Source: Epiperipatus broadwayi (taxonomy: Eukaryota; Onychophora; Udeonychophora; Euonychophora; Peripatidae). From it: a stretch of 64,000 nt of DNA. A program made the position numbers and the translations under genes. The stretch spans positions 8,412,963 to 8,476,962 of the forward strand of contig JAQFVV010006208.1 of NCBI GenBank assembly GCA_028023455.1. Direction: 5' to 3'. How positions within the stretch are numbered: position 1 is the stretch's first letter; each line of letters begins with the position of its first letter. This document shows positions 46,362 through 57,695 of this stretch, piece by piece. The notes under the pieces are model-generated. The model made no database searches. It was not told the origin of the DNA and saw nothing but the letters and a program-made list of their open reading frames with translations.

Positions 46362-47906
46362 TTTTATAAAGATAGTTAAGATCTCTATATTTTCTTCTAG
46401 AAGAAAGATGAACAACAATTTTATTTCCTAGAGAAACATATTTAGAGCTAGGATTCCAAATGATTGAACAATATTCAATGATGGGAAGAACCAATGACAA
46501 AAATTATTTGAATTTTGTATCATCACTGAAATGACAACCATATTTTAGGATGGGATGCATAATATTTAAATCCTTACCAACAATAATTTTCAAATGAGAA
46601 AGAAAGGATCCATTGCTAGAAAACATAATTTCCAAATCTTTTTGGAATTCAATAGAATTAATTTTGTGAGAGTTAATAAATAAAAAAAAAAGTACAACTT
46701 CAGATTTTTTAGAGTATGAGACTGTGGAACATTTAATGAAATTAACAGTCATATTATTGAGACCATACCAAACACTAAAATTATCCATATCCTTTTGAAG
46801 AAGAGTGCAACCAATCACTGATGTGATTCTTCTAAAGATTTTACAGTCATCAGCATAGCAGAAAAGATAAGAAGATTAACAATCCTTAAGGTCATTCATA
46901 TAAATGTTAAAAAGCATAGATGCTAAAGTAATACCCTGAGGAACTCCCAAAATACATTCAAAATTAGATGAAATAGTATTATTAAATTTGATATATGCAG
47001 TACGATCATGAAGAAAGGATTGAAGCCAATAAATAAGTTTAGTAGAAAAACCCATTTGATATAATTTGTGAAAAAGAATGCTGTGGTCTACTTTATCAAA
47101 AGCTTTTGATAAATCAAAATAAATAACATCAAGCCTCTGCTGAACCTCAATTGCATATGTCATATGATTATAAATTGTTAATAAATTAGTTTGTACAGAT
47201 CTATTAGGAATAAAACCATGCTGTGAAGAGGAAATGAGTTTACTAACATCTAAAATCAAAAATTCTAGCAGCAGTATGTAAAACAGATATAGGTCTATAG
47301 TTATTAATGCAATCACATGAGCCATTCTTAAAAATTGGGACCATTTTGGCACACTTAAGAACATTGGGAAAAACACAAGAATTAAGTGATAAATTATAAA
47401 TAATTGCAAGAGGCACTGCAATAAATTCAGCTAGACCTTTGTAAATAAATGAAGGAATATTATCATTTCCTAAACTAGAATGAATTTTAAGTCGCTTAAT
47501 AACCATAAGAACATCATCCTTAGAAATATGATCAATCATGCAGTGAACAGTAGGAGAATTACAAAATAATGTGATTTTTAAAGATATTGTATCATGTAAT
47601 GAACATACATCAGCAAAATGTTTGGAAAAGTCATTTGCACTTAAAGTGAAACCATGAGTAGCTTGAATCCTTTTCTTACCCAAACCAGAGTTATTAATAA
47701 AATCCCAAAATTCTTTAGGGTTAGAAGAAATATTAACCTTGATTTTCCTAATGTATTATAAATGAATACACTATACAGGCTTAAACCTGCATATATATAT
47801 ATATAATGTATGTGGGATTCGAACTCAGACTTTCATACGACCCTCAACTCTCTATGCCATCTCATATTGCTGACTCACCTGATCACACATATGTTGAACA
47901 GATAAA

Positions 47907-47963
47907 TAATCACCAATATATGTATTTCATGCTAAACCAGCAATCATCAGTTGGTCCAGATTA
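47907..47963 (-). ncRNA. Hammerhead ribozyme, family B
   Basis: Stem I ACCAA with TTGGT and TAATC with GATTA, core CTGATGA and GAAA are intact. Stem II keeps four pairs (TGCT with AGCA) and loses the one next to the core. Stem III reads ATACATAT with one mismatch. Confidence 0.65.
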
Positions 47964-48255
47964 CTATCTCCACACATATATACAATCAGTGCTCAGCTTT
48001 ATATTAAGATAGCCAATCTTGATACTTTAATGGACAGGCTTCAACCTACTCCAACTCACAACTCTTTAGCCTTCCATTTCATTGAAAATTTGATGATGGA
48101 ATGTTCAAAGCCCACTTAACATCATCAGATTTTCAATGAAATGGAAGGCTGAAGAGTTGTGGGCTGGAGTAGTTTGAAGCCTGTCCATTAAAGTATCAAG
48201 ATATGGCTATCTTAATATAAAGCTGAGCACTGATTATATATATGTGTGGAGATAG

Positions 48256-48312
48256 TAATCTGGACCAACTGATGATTGCTGGTTTAGCATGAAATCCTTA
48301 TATTGGTGATTA
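48256..48312 (+). ncRNA. Hammerhead ribozyme, family B, damaged stem III
   Basis: Stem I, CTGATGA and GAAA are intact. The stem III region reads ATCCTTAT, so that helix is lost and cleavage is doubtful. Confidence 0.5.
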
Positions 48313-48425
48313 TTTATCTTTTCAACATGTGTGTGATTAGGTGGGTCAGCAATATGAGATAGCATGGAGAGTTGAGTGTCGTGTGAAAGTCTGAGTTCGA
48401 ATTCCGCATACACTAATGTATTATA

Positions 48426-48983
48426 GTAAAATAATTTAATTACAAAACAAATAATGGCTATATCTATTGCTTAACAAAAAGAAAAGACAAAAAAAATAAT
48501 TTATCAAAATAAGAATTAGTAAAACTGAGAGAAAAAAAAACAAATCTAAAGTAAATACAAAAAATTAAAAATACTAAAAATAGTTAACAATCAGAACAAA
48601 AGTTGGGAAACCGCAAAGTTTACAATTTAATAGGAGTGCCGACATTAGAAATTCTATGGATAAGATAAGCAAAAGTTTAAACTATAAACAATACCGCAGA
48701 CTATTATTGTGTCCTAAACAAAAGCATCAAATTCCTTATAAATGTTCAAAACAATTAATCCAAAGTTCATTCTATCTATAAAATGAAGTAAGTCTTTCGA
48801 CATATATAACAATAACTAATCCGAAAATATGATTTCTGAAAAGAACTTCTCAATCACTATTCATGAATATAAAAAAAAATTAAAATATTCCAAGTAAAAC
48901 TGATATCCATAATATAAATATATTAAATTGTTAATTGACTCCAATCAAAATTCTTTTAAACACAAATCTAATCTTTTTGTCAA
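48426..48983. other. No recognisable feature
   Basis: A-rich DNA, no gene found. Confidence 0.35.
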
Positions 48984-49075
48984 GCGTTGGTAGCCGAGAG
49001 GTCAGTGCAGCTGCCTTGCAGGCAGTTAGTTGCTTGCAGATAGTTATGGCGAGTTCACTTCCCGGCCGATGCTTC
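48984..49075 (+). repeat. tRNA-derived SINE, copy 4, full tRNA-like head
   Basis: GCGTTGG (48984-48990) pairs with CCGATGC (49066-49072) as an acceptor stem. TAGCCGAGAGGTCAGTGC is a good D-arm/box A. GCTGCCTTGCAGGCAG is the anticodon arm. GAGTTCACTTCCC is the T-arm/box B. A long variable arm (about 49027-49050) suggests a class II (Ser/Leu-type) tRNA ancestor. The usual TATGACACATG tail is missing here. Confidence 0.7.
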
Positions 49076-50024
49076 TTTAAAAATATTATCCTATAATTTG
49101 CATTATTCAAATTTTTTAATTACACGAAGATATGGAATCAATAAGGAAGTGAGAACAATAACTTCCAAAACTCAAAGTCCATTAAGAATAAAAATCTATA
49201 CACATTATATTACTTTGCCGTCAATCACCAGTTATTTCTTAATCCTTAATTAAAGTTTTATAAAATTTATATTATTCAGATAACAGTAAAATTATGTCGT
49301 TTTCCAATATGTCTATAAAAGTAATTATTCAAACTACAAATTAAAGATGTAGTAATCGGTTAAGATAATATAAATTGTATACTCCGAGGTAAAACAACTT
49401 GGATAACACTTGATCATAATAACTTTCAAAACTGAATATCCATTAAGAATAAAAAGCTGTGTATATTATATCATTTTGATGTCAGTAAGTTTTACAGTTA
49501 TCAGTTATTTCAATAAAAAATCATAAAAACATTAAAAAACACACATTTTGATTTAATTGATTTAAATAAATATACACACATTAATCCTTGATTAATAATA
49601 ATGATAATGAGAAGCTATTTAATAAAATACCGTTAGTTTTAAAGAAAAAAACTAATAATAATCACTTTACTGCTATATCTATGACATTCGAGTAAGCTTA
49701 TTATTAATCATAGATATACTTATATATAGGATTACCATTTTGGCATTTATTTAAGACATTGGTTGATTTGCACTGACTTCTGATAATTTTCTATTTCAGT
49801 AGATCAGCTTGATAACTTTAAGCAAAGAGAAAATACTTTCGCACTGGTCAGTCAGAATATATATTTTACAGCACCATTGTTTCCGAACTTGCAACAGGTG
49901 TTATTTCATAACTGTGAAAGCTATTATGATTCAAGTATAACTGGTAAACTTCTAGTGAATTTAGCACATGATCTTGATGGTTTTTATTATACAGAAATGT
50001 CATTGCAGTTATCTTTTCTTCCAT
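49076..50024. other. No recognisable feature
   Basis: AT-rich DNA, no gene found. Confidence 0.35.
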
Positions 50025-50130
50025 AGTGTAAGCTTGTGGCTAAGACCTGTAGAGGTCCCTACCTTTGCATTTTCAAGCGCACATTCTTGAGGTTTATTGC
50101 CTTAGTAAATATTAACTTATAATTGAAAAG
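50025..50130 (-). repeat. Dispersed repeat family D, copy 3
   Basis: Minus-strand match to 5286-5395: ACTAAGGCAATAAACCTCAA, AGGTAGGGACCTCTACAGG and CTTAGCCACAAGCTTA. Confidence 0.7.
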
Positions 50131-50704
50131 TGTGCCCTTTTTTTTAAAGATAAATAACTCATTGAATTTGACATCAGAGACTATTGCTCTGTTTATGAAT
50201 CTTTCCATGTGTTGATAGGATTCCTGATTATTTCAGCAGTATAATGTTCTTTATATGCACTCTGCCTCTTAGACTATATATATACATATAGCTATACAAA
50301 CACATAATGAGAACATATTTGTCCTCATTCTCAGCCCTAGTTTCATTTCTGTTGTTTTCTTTCTTGTTCTTGTTTTAATTTTAATGTTAAAATTACCACT
50401 AACCATCTATTTTTTGATCAACATCTGATTACTGACTTTAATATTAATTCCCCCATCAAATGTAGTTACAGAAATGAAAAACAATTTATATTAGTATAGA
50501 AATGTTTGATTTTTAGAAACTTTATGCATATTTTATTCATTTTTGATATCTGTATAGTTTTTACTTATATATCCATATTTTCCTCTTTTGTCTCTATAAA
50601 AACATAAAAAATATTTTATTTTAAACACTCTCCTAAGCGAATATTTTAAAATTATAAAATACAGAATCAAATTAACATTTATTTTATTTAACAAATCATT
50701 GAAC
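50131..50704. other. No recognisable feature
   Basis: AT-rich DNA, no gene found. Confidence 0.35.
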
Positions 50705-50785
50705 CCACTCTCCCACATGACCCTCAACTATCCATGCTATCTCATACTGCTGACACACTTGATCACACACATGTTGAAAAGATAA

Positions 50786-50844
50786 ATAATCACCAATATA
50801 CATATTTCATGCTAAACCAGCACTTGTCAGTTGGTCCAGATTAT
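50786..50844 (-). ncRNA. Hammerhead, family B, inactivated core
   Basis: Stems I, II and III are well kept (stem II GTGCT with AGCAT is perfect), but the core reads CTGACAA, losing the conserved G of the CTGANGA motif. Confidence 0.55.
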
Positions 50845-51224
50845 CATCTCCACACATATATACAATCAACGCTCAGCTTATATTAAGATAGCCAATCTTC
50901 ATACTTTAATGGACAGGCTTCAATCCATTCCACCCCACAACTCTTCAGTCATCCATTTCATTGAAAATCTGATGCTGGAATGCTCAAAGCCCACATTGGT
51001 GCAAATCTTCTAACCTGCCGATGTTGACCATAAGTTACCCTGACCCCTCATGTATAGCACAAGGTTGGCACCAATGTGGGCCTTGAGTGCTCATCATCAG
51101 ATTTTCAATGAAATGGTCAGTTGAAGAGTTGTGCAGTGGAGTGGACTGAAACCTGTCCATTAAAGTATGAAGATCGGCTATCTTAATATAAGCTGAGCAT
51201 TAATTGTATAGATGTGTGGAGGTA

Positions 51225-51283
51225 ATAATCTGGACCAACTGACGAGTGCTGGTTTAGCACAAAATACATATATTGTTGATTAT
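51225..51283 (+). ncRNA. Hammerhead, family B, inactivated core
   Basis: CTGACGA (allowed) and stem II are kept, but GAAA has become AAAA, losing the conserved G. Inner stem I has one mismatch (TTGTT for TTGGT). Confidence 0.5.
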
Positions 51284-51814
51284 TTATCTTTTCAACACGT
51301 GTGTGATTAAGTATGACAGCAGTATGAAATAGCATGGATATCGAAGGTCATGTGAAAGTCTGAATTCAAATCCCCTATATATTACATATTGGAGTACAGG
51401 TATGAACAGCCTGTACTGTAGAAAAAAATCATATATTAACTAATCATTATAAATTCATTGCAAACAAGTGTTAAGAAAATGTAAAACAATTTAAATTTAA
51501 AATGCCAGAATCATAGAGTTGCAGTATTTCACAGTTAAAAACTCATATCATTAAATGAAGGCACTTCATTATGTAAATGAGACATTTAAATATTCCATTT
51601 ATTTTAACAGTGAAGTACATGCTTTTTTTATATTAATTACACATAGATCTTCTACAATTGCCTATGCTTCCTTATATTTCCATTTTTTATTGTCTCTTTT
51701 GGTGCAATTATCTTTACAGTAATATTCATTTTTAATTTATATAGTTTAAAATACCATGTCACCAATCAAGAAAATTTTTATTTATTTTTACTACTTTTAC
51801 ACAAACACTGAAGC

Positions 51815-52165
51815 TTTTTTTTAGCTATCCACTCCATTTCATACTACTAATATTCATGAACTCCAATATACATATATTGTGCAAACCAGCACTCATTAGT
51901 TAGGCCAGACCTTCATCTTCCACACACACATATATAAGCAGTGCTCAGTTTATATTAAGATAGCAAACCTTCAAACTTTAATGGACAGGCTTCAATCTAC
52001 TCCATTCTCCAAATTTTCAGCCATCAACATGATTGAAAATCTGGTGATGAAATACCCAAATACCTTGTTGATGCCAATATTGTTGTCATTTCCATGTTGA
52101 CTTTAAGTCACTCTGCCCCCTCATATATAGAACTTTTATCTATTTAAATACCCAGAAGAGGGATC
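51815..52165 (-). repeat. Family B element, single minus unit
   Basis: Runs from GCTATCCACTCCATTTCATA to CCTCATATATAGAAC and TTTAAATACCCAGAAGAGG. The last part matches the minus strand of 58075-58130. The hammerhead core is decayed (CTAATGA near 51895). Family homology stops abruptly at about 52165, where the unusual island begins. Confidence 0.75.
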
Positions 52166-55100
52166 AGAATGAGTTAAAGTGAACATGGACATTGTACCGG
52201 TCGGTTTTGTATGTTCACATAACAAGATCTAGCATCTAGGCAAAAGTACCTCGAATCCAATCATGCGCAAGATACATAAATCAGGAACACTAATGAATTC
52301 TGCCCTATTTGCCTATTTTCAAGATCTACCAACTTATAAGCAACAATCCCGATGATATCAATCTAATTTTATCTCTCTCCGCTGGCATTGCACATCGAAG
52401 ACACAAAAAGACTCTAATTTAAGTTTACTGGTGGAATATTTAGCATGAATTGTAATTTAGAAGCATTTAACGATTGTGACCTTTCATATTAATTATATAT
52501 TAGCAGGGATCATCTAGTCAGTATGGGCATAACTTGATTAATTAAAATATTAATTTAAATAAAAAAAAACACAATGATTTGGAAATGCTATAACATATAT
52601 ATTTAAGGTTTATTATTTGACAAAACATAAGTAAATGCGTATTATCATTGATTGATCATTGGTCTCATAAATATTCTATGACAGTTGGTCATAGAGAAAT
52701 CATATTACTTTTGGTTGTTAAATTAAGAATCAAATTTAACAGGTGACTTTATTCATAGTTGTGGCTATGCCAATAATATATACTATAATGATGACTATAA
52801 GACTTAGCACTATTAAGAAATATAATATTGAAGTAACACTACACCCCCAGAAGGAACAAAATAGCATTTAACCGATTTGAAAGATAATCATTAATTGATA
52901 ACGGAGCATTACATTGTACAAAATATAGTGATTAATATTCAATTTATAAAGTGGCAGATGTGTGTGGGATAGCTGATGAATATATATTAATCATAATAAT
53001 GTCGCCGCAATAACGCGCATTTTAAATAGTGGACATAGATCTGTTTAGCAAAAATCACAACATTACGGCTTATGGATGTTCATGGGTTTATTAGAAATAC
53101 AACAGAAGGCGGTACATGCATGGTGGCATATTTGATGTGATCCAGTTACGGATCCGAACATGTGCTTCATGGAATTCATTTTAAGAAATAGACCGATATA
53201 AGTCTGCGACGTTAGCAGAATCGGTTCAGGAATGAAGAGCGATCAGCTATGCATTTATTGGGCTGGTTTTTCCAGAGCAATCCCATATAAAGCATGCACA
53301 TATGAACAAATGAGTCCCCAGGGGGTTTAAGCCTGGTTCTTGGATGTTAAGAAGGATAACAGGGTTCGAACTTGCGATACCTCTGAATAAGAGAAGCACA
53401 AATATATAATACAGAAACGAGTGTGCCTATATACACGCAATGCTTGTGATAACAAAATATATAACTTTAAAGACTATTTTAATTACTTAATGCCCATAAA
53501 TTATAGAATACCCTGCATAATGGTATGATCTAATCGCTAAACATGCATGGATGATTTAAGTTAATTCAATTATAAATTTTAAGACTTAAAGATTCCCCTT
53601 TCCCTTTACTTTAGATAATTTATAACTTCCCACACCGTTTAATAAATACAAATCTCGGTTAAAAATATGCTATTATTAGAAATAAATATATTTATACAGA
53701 AACAATTGGGGTGGTGGAAATAACTGAGATAATAATTAGATTTTACATATATAAAATACATATACGGTTAGGATTAGCGCATTTAAAAGGATAAAAAAAC
53801 ATTTTTAGAAACACAGATGTTGATCTGTTTTCCTACAACAATTTATAAGATAATGACTTTGTTTTTCCAAACTCGCAAGCACTTGCATAAGTCAAGTAGG
53901 ACTTGTTTTTAATTAAAATAAGTTCTTAATTACCCCGTAAGTGATGGGTAGGGAAACTAGAAAGGAATTATATGCTAGCGAGTTTGAAATATTACTGGCA
54001 TTTAAAAAAACACACACAAAAAACGTAATATAATTATGAAATAAAATGATTGCCACATGGAAATAATAAAATAAAAACATATTGGATGGAGGCTCAATGA
54101 TAGAATAGGTTTAGTTATAGAGTTGTAGCTAAGTAAAATTACATAAGATATAAATGTTTACATAAGATATTAGAATGGAGCTTCAGGATTATTATTGTTA
54201 TAGAAGGCTGAATTTTATAGAATCATAGAGTGGCTAAAATTCTTTTACCTTTCATAAATGGTAGCGGTTCTTGATGTTTGGAATGTTCATCGGCAGTAAT
54301 ACACTAGATCTAGGTTTGGAATAAGACATCACAGGTAGCATTTTGCTTATTTAATTATTAGACATTTGAAAGTTCATAGGCATGGGATCCGGAGATTTTA
54401 TTACGGGAATGAGCATGTTGGAACAGAGGGGAAGTTGAAGTTTCCCCTACTCGTGTAACAGTCAGAAAACGTATGACTCATAAACATAGTGCAGAATTCG
54501 ACCACCATACAGAACAGCAGCACCATCGAGTAGCGAAGCCACCTGTGGTACTGAGTTCGAACATAGTTTATCGGTTCCACAATGCAATCCACGAAACAAC
54601 GCATCTGATGCGACATTAGTAAATATTTCCTTAGGCACGATGGTCAGGGATATGCAAGAGACTCATGATTTTATTCTCGAGTTAGCCAATAATTAAACTA
54701 ATATTAATTAAACATTCATATTTACATAATCGAGGAAATATTATATAGAATGGGTATCGAATAAATGAAACGTAAATGCAGACGTATAGTTTAAAATTAT
54801 TTATTAACACATTTTAAGAAGATCATTTACTAATAATATTTTATGGACTAACAGCTTCAGTAGCGGGATTTGCAACATGATTATATTTTAAAGAATACAT
54901 GATTTATTTGTTTACAAAAGGAATTCATTTATTTGATGGCGTAATCTAGCTACCTAAAATTCTCGAGTAAGTATTTCTAATGCATGCCTGGAGGGATTTA
55001 TACCTTTGCAATGCAAGAGTCTAAAGTATGGGTTATAAGAGTAACGGCAGACATATATTTATTTAATTAAAATATTTATTTATACTAAGGGCAAACATTT

Positions 55101-56150
55101 ATTTGAGAGTGAATTATGAAGATAATGCAGAGGCGGAGTGATATATAGAATAATAGAATTGAGTAAAGGAACACGTGGTACGCTTTAGAAAGGCGATATG
55201 GAATATCAGTATATTGAAACTGCAATGCCGCGAATGGGTTTATAAGAATGTCGGGCTGGTCTCTGCCTCGGCCCGACGAAGTAAGGTGTCACATAAGCAT
55301 AACCAGGGACAAGCGGTCCATGGCGCAGTTTTGCCAGCTGGCTGCATGACGTTGTCAAGTCCTATGGGAGCACCCATTATGCCTGCTTGTGTAGGACGAC
55401 TGGGGTTAATTTCAACCCTGAAGAATCCGGAATATTTACGGCGGAATAGATCATCGCGTCTTTAAAACGTAACACATGTATAAGTATAAACGATTATGAT
55501 AAGATTTAAATAGATTTCTAATTCAGCCCTACATTGTCAACAGTTACTAAAGAACGTTGGTGACTCTCAAAGAAATGTAATTTTCTGGAATTATTCATGG
55601 TGATTTAATATATACAAAACCTATATAAATTGGGAATTATTATAACTAATACGTCAGCCATTTGCGAAGTAGTAGACCCTGAATTACAATAAGTGATGCA
55701 CTGAATGCATGTCGATTTATATAAAAGTTAAGTTAGTTATGGTTTATAAGAATGTCGGGCTGGTCTCTGCCTCGGCCCAACGAAGTACATATTAATGAAA
55801 ATGTGACACGCATTCACTGTTTCAAACGATCATAGATTTAAACTTTGAAAAGAGAGACAATTGTGAGCATGCAATAATTAAATAATAAATATAGATAAAT
55901 GTAGATTTTAGAAATACACACCCAAGATAGAATGAGGTAAGCTAGATTATTAGAGAAATTTATGCATTAAGTTAATTATTCAGTTTTAGTTATACATATG
56001 GTAGTTTTACATTTTATAATTTAGATAAATAGTATGAAGAAGAGCTATAGCATATTATTAGAGTACTCTAGAGTTTGAACACAGACAGGTACCTGTTTTA
56101 TAAGAAGTTTTCTGATTCCATTAGTTTAGCAGCAAAAGTTCACGAGTGGC
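52166..56150. other. Island of unassigned sequence, compositionally unlike its surroundings
   Basis: Starting at about 52166 the sequence loses all the repeats common in the rest of the window. It has more CG dinucleotides and mixed-composition runs (for example 52960-53400, 54240-54640 and 55130-55470). It has no convincing gene. Frames at 54401-54616 (minus, 71 codons) and 55175-55465 (plus, 96 codons) match nothing I recognise. It contains a 47-bp GC-rich hairpin repeat (55237 and 55741). Possibilities are organelle-derived DNA, a foreign or viral fragment, or unique host DNA such as UTRs and introns. Confidence 0.45.
55237..55787 (+). repeat. Two copies of a 47-bp GC-rich hairpin repeat
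   Basis: GGTTTATAAGAATG leads both copies (55237-55283 and 55741-55787), which differ by one base. Inside, GTCGGGC pairs with GCCCGAC in copy 1 as a 7-bp stem around TGGTCTCTGCCTCG. In copy 2 the right arm is GCCCAAC, with one mismatch. Dispersed GC-rich hairpins in AT-rich DNA recall GC clusters of some mitochondrial genomes, but this is only a resemblance. Confidence 0.8.
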
Positions 56151-56460
56151 AAGTCTTTCTTGTATTTAGATATTTCATTTAATTTCATGGCAGCAGCAGC
56201 TTTCTCATTCATTTCAGGCAGCAGATCTTCATGGTGAATTTATGATGGGCAATGGAAAGTTCGGCATCCGATAGGCCATCTCCCGATGGAGAATAATCTA
56301 GGTGCTTTACTCGGTCATACCTTGGCAGGAACAAAATATTATTTTTGGAGACTCTTAGTGATCGAGAGCAAAGCTAAAGTTTAAGTGAATGTCTCCAGCA
56401 AGTCTAAGATGGCCTCTTTTTTTATCTTGATCTTTCACATTTTTGTTAAGGTATTTTTAG
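56151..56460 (-). pseudogene. Broken protein-coding remnant, family unknown
   Basis: Three minus-strand pieces look protein-like. VKDQDKKRGHLRLAGDIHLN (then FSFALDH and a stop) lies at about 56438-56365. FLPRYDRVKHLDYSPSGDG with LSDAELSIAHHKFTMKIC lies at about 56330-56225. EDLLPEMNEKAAAAMKLNEI with SKYKKDLPLVNF lies at about 56230-56125, in another frame. The codon use and amino-acid make-up look like a real soluble protein with at least one stop and one or two frameshifts. I do not recognise the family. It could be a processed pseudogene, a decayed exon or a transposon gene. Confidence 0.4.
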
Positions 56461-57695
56461 GTTCTACTTAATCTGCCCTGAGGATAATCAATGCCTTTTG
56501 TTGGTTTTTAATTAAAGAAAGCTGCCATTCTATTGTTTACATTTTACATTTACTAATTATACTTTGGGGAATTTTTCTTTAATTAATCTATTATCTATCA
56601 CTGACCGATGCTTTTAAATTTCAAAGACAAAAAGGGAACATAAGATTATTTTAACTTTTAATTAAATATTACATCAGATTTTTTTAGAATTATTATTAAA
56701 CGAAATTTAAACAAAGCAATAAATACGAACTTTATAATCCAAAATAAATGATTAAAATTATACAAAATTATATAACTAAAAGAAATCTAAATTATATGAT
56801 TTTATCCCTATTTATTGCCTTTAATTTGAGATCGAAATGTGTGCGTGTTTATGCTGAATTCTACATATATTTATACATTTTAATATTGCTACACACACAA
56901 TTCGATACCAAAAAGTTTAAATTTGGGCGGGATAGACCGGTCAGTGAGAGACGACAGAAAAAGGTGAAACTTAAGATTCGAATACGAATCTTACTGCTTC
57001 ACATGACACATTGGATGAAGATTCAAACTAGTGTGGATTATGTGGGCCATCATTAGTTTATGGTTGTCCCCTCCTTTGGATTCAAATCCAGCAGTATTTA
57101 TACTCCTTTTTTGATGATGTAGCATAGCAATAAACTGCTGGACCTGAGGCAATTTGAGCACATTAGCAAAGCTAAAATCTGCTGACCGAATCTTTTTTGT
57201 TTAGTAAGACTTTTGAAACAATGCAATCCTGTTACAAGTTCCTCGAACGATTGTTTTAAAATAAGTCTTATGATTTTAAAACAAGTTGGTGTGGATAAAA
57301 TTTCCACTAATGGATTTTACTTTACTATTACAAATTGTAATCTTTTACTTTTAACTAATGGGCTTTTCCGGGTAATTGTTTTCGAGAAACTTCTTAAAAG
57401 AATTGCATCATTTTTTGACTGCTAAATTAAATATAAAAAATAATAAATTTCATATATGACTTTTAAAATACATGAATAATATAATTATTAATACGATTTA
57501 TTATCAGTCTCCCCACACTGAAAATATATATATTTATCCATTATGCACACATACACATTAAAATAATATTAAATATTTATTTATTAAATTATTTTGCATT
57601 AAGATATATAAATATCTACGTCAGTTATGATTAAATGATTAAGCAAAGGAAAAAAATATGTTAGTACATATGTATACACGTGTAAAGATGGGTTT
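56461..57695. other. No recognisable feature
   Basis: AT-rich DNA. A small perfect palindrome, AAGATTCGAATACGAATCTT, lies at 56973-56992. The open frames here lack motifs. Confidence 0.35.

Larger units (their letters stand above)
45229..47760 (-). pseudogene. LINE reverse transcriptase (Jockey/CR1-like), 5'-truncated, with nested insertions
   Basis: From high to low coordinate on the minus strand: NPKEFWDFINNSGLGKKRI, RLKIHSSLGNDNIPSFIYKG and INNYRPISVL (RT start). Then SSSQHGFIPNRSVQTNL, VIYFDLSKAFDKVDHS (motif A), GVPQGITLASMLFNIYMNDL (motif B), YADDCKIF (motif C), and VLPIIEYCSIIWNP. A frameshift lies in 47243-47421, and in-frame stops lie at 46876-46878 and 46504-46506. After the Helitron (45630-46361) the LINE resumes with HDTRSASVCYIKVCHYNV and SLFRLPSIYNQI (about 45560-45440). 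The 3' end has (ATGA)n at 45232-45246. Confidence 0.88.
47761..48412. repeat. Family B element, inverted dimer with 13-bp target-site duplication
   Basis: A minus-oriented unit (about 47800-48110) faces a plus-oriented unit (about 48118-48412), giving arms of about 300 bp. Each has a hammerhead. CTAATGTATTATA flanks the whole at 47748-47760 and 48413-48425. The left copy is the last recognisable LINE sequence, so the element landed at or in the truncated 5' end of that LINE. Confidence 0.85.
50705..51385. repeat. Family B element, inverted dimer
   Basis: A minus unit (50705-51050) faces a plus unit (51060-51385). TGACCCTCAACTATCCATGC opens the left arm and the mirrored GGTCATGTGAAAGTC closes the right. 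The centre is offset: the left arm includes GACCATAAGTTACCCTGACC, which the right lacks. Both hammerheads carry core mutations. No clear target-site duplication was found. Confidence 0.8.

Noticed and set aside
53320-53400. A tRNA gene in the island (GGGTTCGAACTTGCG looks like a T-arm)
   Set aside because: No matching acceptor, D-arm or anticodon arm at the right distance on either strand.
55175-55465. 96-codon open frame in the island as a real protein
   Set aside because: No family recognised, and part of it is the GC-rich hairpin that recurs non-coding at 55741.
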